From positions 992,001-1,056,000 of the forward strand of contig NZ_CP080767.1 of assembly GCF_019602855.1 (NCBI RefSeq): DNA of 64,000 bases. The letters are read 5' to 3'. The notes under the pieces were generated by a model. The model did no database searches, was not told the DNA's origin, and saw only the letters and a list, made by a program, of their open reading frames with translations. The position numbers and the translations under genes are program-made. Below are positions 56,042-64,000 of the stretch, in pieces; the first letter of the stretch is position 1, and every line of letters starts with the position of its first letter. This stretch comes from Cupriavidus pinatubonensis (GTDB lineage Bacteria > Pseudomonadota > Gammaproteobacteria > Burkholderiales > Burkholderiaceae).

Positions 56042-56524
56042 ATGGCAATCGAAGGCGTTCTCAACGAAGGCTTTGTCACGACTACCGCTGACAAGCTGAT
56101 CAACTGGACCCGCACCGGGTCGCTGTGGCCGATGACCTTCGGCCTGGCCTGCTGTGCTGTGGAAATGATGCATGCTGGCGCGGCGCGCTATGACCTGGAC
56201 CGCTTCGGCGTGGTGTTCCGCCCGTCGCCGCGCCAGTCGGACGTGATGATCGTGGCCGGCACGCTTTGCAACAAGATGGCGCCCGCACTGCGCAAGGTCT
56301 ACGACCAGATGGCCGAGCCACGCTGGGTGATCTCGATGGGCTCTTGCGCCAATGGCGGCGGCTATTACCACTACTCGTATTCGGTGGTGCGTGGCTGCGA
56401 CCGCATTGTGCCGGTGGACATCTACGTGCCGGGCTGCCCGCCCACGGCTGAAGCGCTGATCTATGGCGTGATCCAGCTGCAGAACAAGATCAAGCGCACC
56501 AACACCATCGCGCGCAAGGGCTGA
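56042..56524 (+). CDS. nuoB: NADH-quinone oxidoreductase subunit B
   Basis: 160 residues. Carries the N2 [4Fe-4S] site next to the quinone pocket: [25 protein letters not shown] and CPPTAEAL. Starts six bases after nuoA. Confidence 0.97.
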   Translation: MAIEGVLNEGFVTTTADKLINWTRTGSLWPMTFGLACCAVEMMHAGAARYDLDRFGVVFRPSPRQSDVMIVAGTLCNKMAPALRKVYDQMAEPRWVISMGSCANGGGYYHYSYSVVRGCDRIVPVDIYVPGCPPTAEALIYGVIQLQNKIKRTNTIARKG

Positions 56525-56525
56525 C

Positions 56526-57125
56526 ATGGCGAAGCTTGAGACCCTGAAGGCCGCGCTCGAGAAAGTTCTCGGCAAGCGCGTGCAGAAACTGATCGAGGCG
56601 ACCGGCGAACTGACGCTGATCGTCAAGGCAGATGACTACCTCGAAGTTGCCCGCACGCTGCGCGACGATCCGTCGCTGCGTTTCGAGCAGCTGATCGACC
56701 TCTGCGGCGTCGATTATTCCGACTTCGGCGATGGCGCCTGGGATGGTCTGCGTTTTGCCGCGGTATCGCACCTGTTGTCCGTGACTCACAACTGGCGTCT
56801 GCGTCTGCGTGTGTTTGCGCCGGATGACGATTTCCCCGTGGTGCCGTCGCTGATCGACGTGTGGAACTCGGTGAACTGGTTCGAGCGCGAAGCGTTCGAC
56901 TTCTACGGCATCGTCTTCGAAGGCCATCCGGACCTGCGCCGCCTGCTGACCGACTACGGTTTTGTCGGCCACCCGTTCCGCAAGGACTTCCCGGTGTCGG
57001 GTTACGTGGAAATGCGCTACGACCCCGAGCAGAAACGGGTCATCTACCAGCCGGTCACGATCGAACCTCGCGAAATCACGCCGCGCGTGATCCGCGAGGA
57101 AAACTACGGCGGCACGCAGCACTGA
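56526..57125 (+). CDS. nuoC: NADH-quinone oxidoreductase subunit C
   Basis: 199 residues. The family signature [29 protein letters not shown] is present. Hydrophilic domain subunit; separate from nuoD here, unlike the fused form in E. coli. Confidence 0.96.
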   Translation: MAKLETLKAALEKVLGKRVQKLIEATGELTLIVKADDYLEVARTLRDDPSLRFEQLIDLCGVDYSDFGDGAWDGLRFAAVSHLLSVTHNWRLRLRVFAPDDDFPVVPSLIDVWNSVNWFEREAFDFYGIVFEGHPDLRRLLTDYGFVGHPFRKDFPVSGYVEMRYDPEQKRVIYQPVTIEPREITPRVIREENYGGTQH

Positions 57126-57134
57126 TTAGGCGCC

Positions 57135-58388
57135 ATGGCAGACATCAAGAATTACACCCTGAACTTCGGACCGCAGCACCCGGCCGCGCACGGCGTGCTG
57201 CGCCTCGTGCTGGAGCTGGACGGCGAAGTGATCCAGCGTGCCGACCCGCACATCGGCCTGCTGCATCGTGCCACCGAAAAGCTGGCAGAGCAGAAGAGCT
57301 GGATCCAGAACGTTCCATACATGGACCGTCTCGACTACGTGTCGATGATGTCCAACGAACACGCCTATGTGATGGCGATCGAGCGGCTGCTTGGCATCGA
57401 AGTGCCGATCCGCGCGCAGTACATCCGTGTGATGTTCGACGAAATCACTCGCCTGCTGAACCACCTGATGTGGATCGGTGCGCATGCGCTCGACGTGGGC
57501 GCGATGGCGGTGTTCCTCTACGCGTTCCGCGAGCGCGAGGACATGTTCGACATGTACGAGGCGGTGTCGGGCGCGCGCATGCACGCGGCCTACTACCGTC
57601 CGGGCGGCGTGTATCGCGACCTGCCTGACACAATGCCGCAATATCGCGCGTCCAAGGTTCACAACGAGCGTGCCATCAAGGTCATGAACGAAGCCCGTTC
57701 AGGCTCGCTGCTGGACTTTATCGAGGACTTCACCAACCGGTTCCCGAAGTACGTCGACGAGTACGAGACGCTGCTGACCGACAACCGGATCTGGAAGCAG
57801 CGTCTGGTCGATATCGGTGTGGTCAGCCCGGAGCGCGCGCTGCAGATGGGTTTCACCGGTCCGATGCTGCGTGGTTCGGGCATTGCCTGGGACCTGCGCA
57901 AGAAGCAGCCGTACGAGGTGTACGACAAGATGGACTTCGATGTGCCGGTGGGCGTGGGCGGCGACTGCTACGCGCGCTACCTGGTCCGTGTCGAAGAGAT
58001 GCGCCAGTCCAACCGCATCATCAAGCAGTGCATCGAATGGCTGCGCCGTAATCCGGGCCCGGTGATCACTGACAACCACAAGGTTGCGCCGCCGTCGCGG
58101 GTGGACATGAAGTCGAACATGGAAGAACTGATCCACCACTTCAAGCTGTTCACCGAAGGCATGCACGTGCCGGAAGGTGAAGCGTATGCAGCGGTGGAGC
58201 ACCCGAAGGGTGAATTCGGTATCTACGCGATCTCTGACGGCGCGAACAAGCCGTACCGCCTGAAGATCCGCGCACCCGGCTTCCCCCACCTGGCCGCCCT
58301 CGACGAGATGGCCAAGGGACACATGATTGCTGACGCGGTAACGATCATCGGCACGCAAGACATCGTCTTCGGCGAGATCGACCGCTAA
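57135..58388 (+). CDS. nuoD: NADH-quinone oxidoreductase subunit D
   Basis: 417 residues. The 49-kDa subunit with [20 protein letters not shown] at the N-terminus, related to [NiFe] hydrogenase large subunits. Forms the quinone site with NuoB. Confidence 0.97.
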
Positions 58389-58570
58389 ACACGGACCGCT
58401 GGCCCGGACGACGATCCGGGCGCTTCCTTGCCGCGACCGGTGTGTCATCGGGGAGCGGCGGGGAAACCCACGGCGGAACGGCAGGGCCTAAGGCCCGCCG
58501 GCGGAACAGGCAGCGACGGCTGCAAACCTGCGGATGCAAGCCCGTTTGCTGCCTCCGCCGTTTTACTGCA

Positions 58571-59077
58571 ATGACCATGCTATCAGCAGAAGCTCTCAAG
58601 GAAATCGATCGCGCGATCGCGAAGTATCCGGCCGACCAGAAGCAGTCGGCCGTGATGGCGGCGCTTGCCGTGGCGCAGGGCGAGGTGGGCTGGGTTTCCC
58701 CCGAAGTCATGCAGTTCGTCGCCAGCTATCTCGACATGCCGCCCGTGTGGGTGGAAGAGGTGGCGACCTTCTACAACATGTACGACACCAAGCCGGTGGG
58801 TAGATTCAAGCTCGCCGTCTGCACCAACCTGCCCTGCGCCCTGTCGGGCGGCGAGCGGGCCGGCGAGTACCTCAAGCGCAAGCTTGGCATCGACTACAAC
58901 GAGACCACTGCCGACGGCTGCTTCACCTTGAAAGAAGGTGAGTGCATGGGCGCTTGCGGCGACGCGCCGGTAATGATCGTCAACAACACCCGCATGTGCA
59001 GCTTCATGAGCGACGACAAGCTCGACGCGCTGGTCGACGAGCTGAAGGCCGACGCTGCCGCCAAGGGGGCAAAGTAA
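58571..59077 (+). CDS. nuoE: NADH-quinone oxidoreductase subunit E
   Basis: 168 residues from ATG 58571; the longer frame from 58442 is not protein-like. Thioredoxin-fold [2Fe-2S] subunit with Cys in [10 protein letters not shown] and CMGACGDAP. Sits 182 bases after nuoD, a GC-rich gap without another feature. Confidence 0.95.
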   Translation: MTMLSAEALKEIDRAIAKYPADQKQSAVMAALAVAQGEVGWVSPEVMQFVASYLDMPPVWVEEVATFYNMYDTKPVGRFKLAVCTNLPCALSGGERAGEYLKRKLGIDYNETTADGCFTLKEGECMGACGDAPVMIVNNTRMCSFMSDDKLDALVDELKADAAAKGAK

Positions 59078-59078
59078 C

Positions 59079-60374
59079 ATGACCTCTCTGCACGACCGCC
59101 ACATCCAGCCGCTGATCCTGGCCGGCCTGGACGGCAAGAACTGGCACCTGGAAGACTACGTCAAGCGCGGCGGCTACCAGCAGCTCAAGCGCATCCTGAC
59201 CGAAAAGATCCCGCCCGAGCAGGTGATCGCGGACGTCAAGGCCTCGGGCCTGCGTGGCCGTGGGGGCGCGGGCTTCCCGACCGGCCTGAAGTGGAGCTTC
59301 ATGCCGCGTACGTTTCCGGGCCAGAAGTACCTCGTCTGCAATACCGATGAGGGCGAGCCCGGTACGTTCAAGGACCGCGACATCATCCGGTTCAATCCGC
59401 ACTCGCTGATCGAGGGCATGGCCATCGGCGCTTACGCGATGGGCATCACCGTGGGCTACAACTATATCCACGGCGAGATCTGGAACGAATACAAGATCTT
59501 CGAGGAAGCCCTCGAAGAGGCGCGCGCCGCGGGTTTCCTCGGCGACAACATCCTGGGCTCGGGCTTCAGCTTCCAGCTGCACGCCCACCATGGCTATGGC
59601 GCGTACATCTGCGGCGAAGAAACCGCGCTGCTCGAATCGCTGGAAGGCAAGAAGGGCCAGCCGCGTTTCAAGCCGCCCTTCCCGGCGAGCTTCGGCCTGT
59701 ACGGCAAGCCGACCACCATCAATAACACCGAGACGTTTGCCGCGGTGCCGTTCCTGCTGGCCATCGGCCCGGAGAACTACCTGAAGATGGGCAAGCCGAA
59801 CAACGGCGGAACCAAGATCTTCTCGATCTCCGGTGACGTCGAGCGTCCGGGCAACTACGAGATCCCGCTGGGCACGCCGTTCGCCAAGCTGCTGGAGCTG
59901 GCTGGTGGCATGCGCGGTGGCAAGCGCATCAAGGCCGTGATTCCCGGTGGTTCGTCCGCGCCGGTCGTACCGGGCGAGATGATGATGGCGTCCGACATGG
60001 ACTACGACTCGATCGCCAAGGCCGGCTCGATGCTGGGCTCGGGCGCCGTGATCGTGATGGACGAGACGCGCTGCATGGTGCGCTCGTTGCTGCGCCTGTC
60101 GTATTTCTATTTTGAAGAATCGTGTGGCCAGTGCACGCCGTGCCGTGAAGGCACCGGTTGGCTGTACCGCATGGTCAATCGCATTGAACACGGAGAAGGG
60201 CGCCAGGAAGACCTGGACCTGCTCAACAACGTCGCGGAAAACATCATGGGCCGCACCATCTGCGCGCTCGGCGATGCCGCGGCGATGCCGGTCCGCGGCA
60301 TGCTCAAGCACTACTGGAAAGAGTTCGAATATCACGTCGAACACAAGCAGTGCATGGTTCCGGCCTACATCTAA
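59079..60374 (+). CDS. nuoF: NADH-quinone oxidoreductase subunit F
   Basis: 431 residues. FMN/NADH site [13 protein letters not shown] and [13 protein letters not shown]; a [4Fe-4S] at [15 protein letters not shown]. Electron entry point of complex I. Confidence 0.97.
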   Translation: MTSLHDRHIQPLILAGLDGKNWHLEDYVKRGGYQQLKRILTEKIPPEQVIADVKASGLRGRGGAGFPTGLKWSFMPRTFPGQKYLVCNTDEGEPGTFKDRDIIRFNPHSLIEGMAIGAYAMGITVGYNYIHGEIWNEYKIFEEALEEARAAGFLGDNILGSGFSFQLHAHHGYGAYICGEETALLESLEGKKGQPRFKPPFPASFGLYGKPTTINNTETFAAVPFLLAIGPENYLKMGKPNNGGTKIFSISGDVERPGNYEIPLGTPFAKLLELAGGMRGGKRIKAVIPGGSSAPVVPGEMMMASDMDYDSIAKAGSMLGSGAVIVMDETRCMVRSLLRLSYFYFEESCGQCTPCREGTGWLYRMVNRIEHGEGRQEDLDLLNNVAENIMGRTICALGDAAAMPVRGMLKHYWKEFEYHVEHKQCMVPAYI

Positions 60375-60386
60375 GCGTGGCAGAAC

Positions 60387-62762
60387 ATGGTTGAACTCGA
60401 GATCGACGGCAAGAAGGTTGAGGTTGCAGAAGGCAGCCTGGTGATGGAAGCAGCCCGCAAGCTGGGCACCTACATCCCGCACTTCTGCTACCACCGCAAA
60501 CTGTCCATCGCGGCCAACTGCCGCATGTGTCTGGTTGAAGTTGAAAAGGCGCCCAAGGCGCTGCCGGCTTGCGCCACCCCGGTGACCCCGGGCATGAAGG
60601 TCTTCACCAATTCGGAGAAGGCCGTCAAGGCACAGAAGTCCGTGATGGAATTCCTGCTGATCAACCACCCGCTCGACTGCCCGATCTGCGATCAGGGCGG
60701 CGAATGCCAGCTGCAGGATCTGGCCGTGGGCTACGGTGCTTCGGAGTCGCGCTACAAGGAAGAGAAGCGCGTGGTGTTCCACAAGAATGTGGGCCCGCTG
60801 ATCTCCATGGAAGAGATGACCCGCTGCATTCACTGCACCCGCTGCGTGCGCTTTGGCCAGGAAGTGGCCGGCGTGATGGAGCTGGGCATGCTGAACCGCG
60901 GCGAGCACTCGGAAATCACGACCTTTGTCGGCCAGACCGTGGATTCGGAACTGTCCGGCAACATGATCGACCTGTGCCCGGTCGGCGCGCTGACCAGCAA
61001 GCCGTTCCGCTACTCGGCCCGTACGTGGGAGCTCGCACGCCGCAAGTCGGTGTCGCCGCACGACGGCCTGGGTGCCAACCTGGTCGTCCAGAGCAAGAAC
61101 CAGCGCGTCATGCGCGTGCTGCCGCTCGAGAACGAAGACGTCAACGAGTGCTGGATCTCGGACAAGGACCGCTTCTCGTATGAAGGCCTGAACAGTGCCG
61201 ACCGTCTGACGCGCCCGCTGCTGAAGCAGGGCGGCCAGTGGATCGAAACCGACTGGCAGACCGCGCTCGAATACGTGGCCAATGGCCTCGCGAGCATCAA
61301 GCGCGACCATGGCGCCGACCAGATCGCTGCGCTGGCCAGCCCGCACAGCACGCTGGAAGAGCTGTATTTGCTCGGCAAGCTGATGCGCGGCATCGGTAGC
61401 GACAACGTCGACTTCCGTCTGCGCCAGTCAGATTTCTCGGCAGCGCTGAAGGGCGCGCCTTGGCTTGGCATGCCGGTGGCCGATGTGTCCACGCTGCAAC
61501 GCGTGCTGGTGATCGGTTCGTCGCTGCGCAAAGACCACCCGTTGCTGGCCTCGCGTCTGCGCCAGGCAGGCAAGAAGGGCGCCCGCGTCGCCGTGCTCGG
61601 TGCAGGCGGTGAAGACCTGCTGATGCCGTTGGCCGCGCGTATCGACGTGGCCCCGTCGGGCTGGACCGCTGCGCTGGCTGGTATCGCCCGTGCCGTGGCG
61701 ACCGCCAAGGGCGTCGCCGCACCGGCAGGCACCGAAGGTTTTGACGGTGGCGATGCCGCCCGTGCCGCCGCCGACGCGCTGCTGTCGGGCGAGCGCCGCG
61801 CCGTGTTCCTCGGCAACGAGGCCGTGCGTCATCCGCAGTTCGCTGCGCTGCACGCGCTGGCACAGTGGATCGCTACGGAAGCCGGCGCCACGCTGGGCTT
61901 CCTGACCGAGGCTGCAAACACCGTGGGTGGCTATGTCGCCGGTGCGCTGCCGAAGCAGGGCGGTGCCAACGCGCAGGCGATGCTGGAATCGCCGCGCAAG
62001 GCCTACGTGCTGCTCAACACGGAACCTGAGTTCGACGCCGCCGACCCGCGCAAGGCCTTGGCCGCGCTGGCCCAGGCTGGCACCGTGGTCGTATTGTCGC
62101 CGTTCCGCTCGGAAGCGGCCATGCAGTATGCCGACGTGATCCTGCCGGTTACGCCGTTCACCGAAACTGCGGGTACCTTCGTCAACTGCGAAGGCCTGCC
62201 GCAGAGCTTCAATGGCGTGGTGCGCGCGCTCGGCGAATCCCGTCCGGCCTGGAAGGTACTGCGTGTGCTGGGCAACCTGCTGGACGTGGCCGGTTTCGAC
62301 TACGACAGCGCCGAAGCAGTTCGCGCCGAAGTGCTGGCCAACCCGGTTGCACCGCAACTGAGCAACGCCACCGACGCGCCGATCCGGGTGAGCGCCGCCG
62401 CTGCCAATGGCATCGAGCGTATTGCAGATGTGCCGATCTACCACGCCGATCCGATCGTGCGCCGTGCCGAATCGCTGCAGCTGACCGCCGCGGCCCGCCG
62501 CGCGCAGCAAGTGGCGCTGTCCGCCGATCTGTTCGCCGGTCTGGGTATCCAATCGGGCGACCCGGTCCGCGTGACGCAGGGCGAGGGTAGCGTGGTGCTG
62601 CCGGGCGTGCTGGAAAACACGCTGCCGGCCAACACTGTGCGCGTTCCGGCTGCAACCCCGGCGGCAATGGGCCTCGGCGCCATGTTCGGCACGGTCAAGG
62701 TCGAGAAGGCTGTCGACCTGTCCGCCGGCCAGAAGGCCGCTGCAACGGCCGGCGCGGCCTGA
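60387..62762 (+). CDS. nuoG: NADH-quinone oxidoreductase subunit G
   Basis: 791 residues. Fe-S clusters in CRMCLVEVEKAPKALPACATP, DCPICDQGGECQLQD and CIHCTRCVRFGQE. The C-terminal molybdopterin-oxidoreductase-like domain is complete. No anomalies seen. Confidence 0.96.
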   Translation: MVELEIDGKKVEVAEGSLVMEAARKLGTYIPHFCYHRKLSIAANCRMCLVEVEKAPKALPACATPVTPGMKVFTNSEKAVKAQKSVMEFLLINHPLDCPICDQGGECQLQDLAVGYGASESRYKEEKRVVFHKNVGPLISMEEMTRCIHCTRCVRFGQEVAGVMELGMLNRGEHSEITTFVGQTVDSELSGNMIDLCPVGALTSKPFRYSARTWELARRKSVSPHDGLGANLVVQSKNQRVMRVLPLENEDVNECWISDKDRFSYEGLNSADRLTRPLLKQGGQWIETDWQTALEYVANGLASIKRDHGADQIAALASPHSTLEELYLLGKLMRGIGSDNVDFRLRQSDFSAALKGAPWLGMPVADVSTLQRVLVIGSSLRKDHPLLASRLRQAGKKGARVAVLGAGGEDLLMPLAARIDVAPSGWTAALAGIARAVATAKGVAAPAGTEGFDGGDAARAAADALLSGERRAVFLGNEAVRHPQFAALHALAQWIATEAGATLGFLTEAANTVGGYVAGALPKQGGANAQAMLESPRKAYVLLNTEPEFDAADPRKALAALAQAGTVVVLSPFRSEAAMQYADVILPVTPFTETAGTFVNCEGLPQSFNGVVRALGESRPAWKVLRVLGNLLDVAGFDYDSAEAVRAEVLANPVAPQLSNATDAPIRVSAAAANGIERIADVPIYHADPIVRRAESLQLTAAARRAQQVALSADLFAGLGIQSGDPVRVTQGEGSVVLPGVLENTLPANTVRVPAATPAAMGLGAMFGTVKVEKAVDLSAGQKAAATAGAA

Positions 62763-62789
62763 GCCATACAAGAATAGCGAGAACGCAAC

Positions 62790-63854
62790 ATGATCGACTG
62801 GATTACCTCGCAAGGCCACGCCATCTTCGGCGGCGCTTGGACGCCGCTGTGGATCCTGATTCGGGCCGTGCTCATTGTGGTGCCGCTGCTGCTGTGCGTG
62901 GCCTACCTGATTCTGTGGGAGCGCAAGCTGATCGGCTGGATGCACGTGCGTCTGGGGCCGAACCGCGTCGGCCCGCTGGGCCTGCTGCAGCCGATCGCCG
63001 ACGTGCTGAAGCTGCTGCTCAAAGAAGTCATGACGCCGACGCACGTCAGCAAGGGCATGTACCTGATTGCCCCGCTGATGGTGCTGATGCCTGCGGTTGC
63101 CATTTGGGCCGTGATCCCGTTCCAGGCGGAAGTGGTGATGGCCGACGTGAATGCCGGTCTGCTGTACGTGATGGCGATCAGCTCGGTCGGCGTGTACGGC
63201 GTGATCCTGGCCGGCTGGGCCTCGAACTCCAAGTACGCGTTCCTGGGCGGCATGCGCGCTGCCGCGCAGATGGTGTCGTATGAAATCGCCATGGGCTTCG
63301 CGCTGGTGACGGTGCTGATGGTGTCGGGCAGCCTGAACCTGTCGGCGATCGTGAACAGCCAGAACACCGGCTACTTCGCGAACATGGGCATCAACGTGCT
63401 GTCGTGGAACTGGATTCCGCTGCTGCCGATGTTCGGCGTGTACTTCATCTCGGGCGTGGCCGAAACCAACCGCCACCCGTTCGACGTGGTGGAAGGCGAA
63501 TCGGAAATCGTGGCAGGTCACATGATCGAATACTCGGGCATGGCGTTCGCGCTGTTCTTCCTGGCTGAGTACATCAACATGATCATCATCTCGACGATCA
63601 CGGCGCTGCTGTTCCTCGGCGGCTGGGCGCCTCCGTTCTCGAGCTTCGTGACCAATGCGATCCCCGGCTTCTTCTGGCTGCTGATCAAGGTATTCCTGCT
63701 GCTGTCGGTTTTCATCTGGATTCGTGCCTCGTTCCCGCGCTACCGCTATGACCAGATCATGCGCCTGGGCTGGAAGGTGTTCATTCCGCTGACCGTGGGC
63801 TGGCTGATCATCGTGGCGATCTGGATCAAGTCGCCTTGGAACATCTGGCACTGA
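62790..63854 (+). CDS. nuoH: NADH-quinone oxidoreductase subunit H
   Basis: 354 residues with about eight helices. [21 protein letters not shown] and the [15 protein letters not shown] loop at the quinone site are visible. Links the hydrophilic arm to the membrane arm. Confidence 0.97.
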   Translation: MIDWITSQGHAIFGGAWTPLWILIRAVLIVVPLLLCVAYLILWERKLIGWMHVRLGPNRVGPLGLLQPIADVLKLLLKEVMTPTHVSKGMYLIAPLMVLMPAVAIWAVIPFQAEVVMADVNAGLLYVMAISSVGVYGVILAGWASNSKYAFLGGMRAAAQMVSYEIAMGFALVTVLMVSGSLNLSAIVNSQNTGYFANMGINVLSWNWIPLLPMFGVYFISGVAETNRHPFDVVEGESEIVAGHMIEYSGMAFALFFLAEYINMIIISTITALLFLGGWAPPFSSFVTNAIPGFFWLLIKVFLLLSVFIWIRASFPRYRYDQIMRLGWKVFIPLTVGWLIIVAIWIKSPWNIWH

Positions 63855-63925
63855 ACGGCCAGGCGAGGGCGCGCACGCCGCAACGATACGGTGCGCCCCT
63901 CCGGAAATACTAGGAAGCAATCGTC

Positions 63926-64000
63926 ATGCTGCTCGCCATCAAGGACTTCTTCAACAGCCTGCTCCTGAAGGAACTCTTCAAGGGTATGGCTCTGACCGGC
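63926..64000 (+). CDS. nuoI: NADH-quinone oxidoreductase subunit I (partial)
   Basis: 25 codons (MLLAIKDFFNSLLLKELFKG and onward) before the window ends. Matches the start of NuoI; the two [4Fe-4S] motifs lie outside. Confidence 0.85.
   Translation, partial: MLLAIKDFFNSLLLKELFKGMALTG

Noticed and set aside
61428..63920. Antisense ORF of 830 codons under nuoG/nuoH
   Set aside because: Same reason: the plus-strand complex I genes are certain.

Overview
The window is a GC-rich chromosomal segment of a betaproteobacterium, most likely Cupriavidus or close Ralstonia/Burkholderiaceae kin. I infer this from the protein sequences, the gene orders ilvB-ilvH-ilvC / psd / pssA / leuA, rpsO-pnp, tpiA-secG-tRNA-Leu-nuoA to nuoI, and the DUF3106/DUF3619/ECF-sigma trio. 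No insertion sequence, prophage or CRISPR array was seen. Most genes are housekeeping; the accessory part is about 74-700 plus 8,900-25,500. Layout: (1) 1-8,100: two tandem small double-glycine-type peptide genes, thyA-folA, a TerC-family gene under a yybP-ykoY (manganese) riboswitch, an egtD plus EgtB/SenA-like pair, and the RNA helicase gene rhlE. (2) 8,900-25,500: an accessory secretion cluster. It has a third small double-glycine peptide gene, a PpkA-like membrane Ser/Thr kinase, an exported SUMF1-domain protein, two DUF4399 proteins, then what looks like one operon: TolC/NodT-type outer-membrane lipoprotein, double-FHA membrane protein, HlyD adaptor, PpiC-type isomerase, HetC-like peptidase-containing ABC exporter with two cNMP-binding domains, and a sigma-54 activator. 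(3) 25,500-39,600: orphan tungstate-binding protein and divergent ModE-like regulator sharing an operator, an FtsX-type permease, truncated haemoglobin, TetR-LOG pair, a putative lipid-remodelling operon (metallophosphoesterase, glycosyltransferase, DgkA) behind a Pho-box-like repeat, and a sigma factor/DUF3619/DUF3106 set. (4) 39,600-64,000: branched-chain amino acid and phospholipid synthesis, leuA, rpsO, pnp, tpiA, secG, tRNA-Leu(GAG) and the complex I operon, cut inside nuoI at the right edge. The most interesting signal is the secretion cluster. The three small peptides share a leader pattern (DLDR..M.A(V/I).GG), and the exporter has an intact C39 peptidase triad that could cleave after GG. 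Sigma-54-type -24/-12 elements with exact GG-N10-GC spacing lie upstream of the peptide A/B pair, peptide C and the tolC-like gene. Each region also carries an upstream palindrome-like element of the form TGTTGG-N7-CCAACA. The last gene of the exporter operon is a sigma-54 activator. Together these suggest one sigma-54 regulon that makes and exports leader-bearing peptides, with a kinase/FHA phospho-switch like that of type VI secretion placed on a type I exporter. A second theme is RNA-level control. The ilvB and leuA leaders carry short ORFs enriched in rare branched-chain codons next to competing hairpins, terC has a Mn riboswitch with a visible switching helix, and pnp has a 15-bp perfect leader hairpin.
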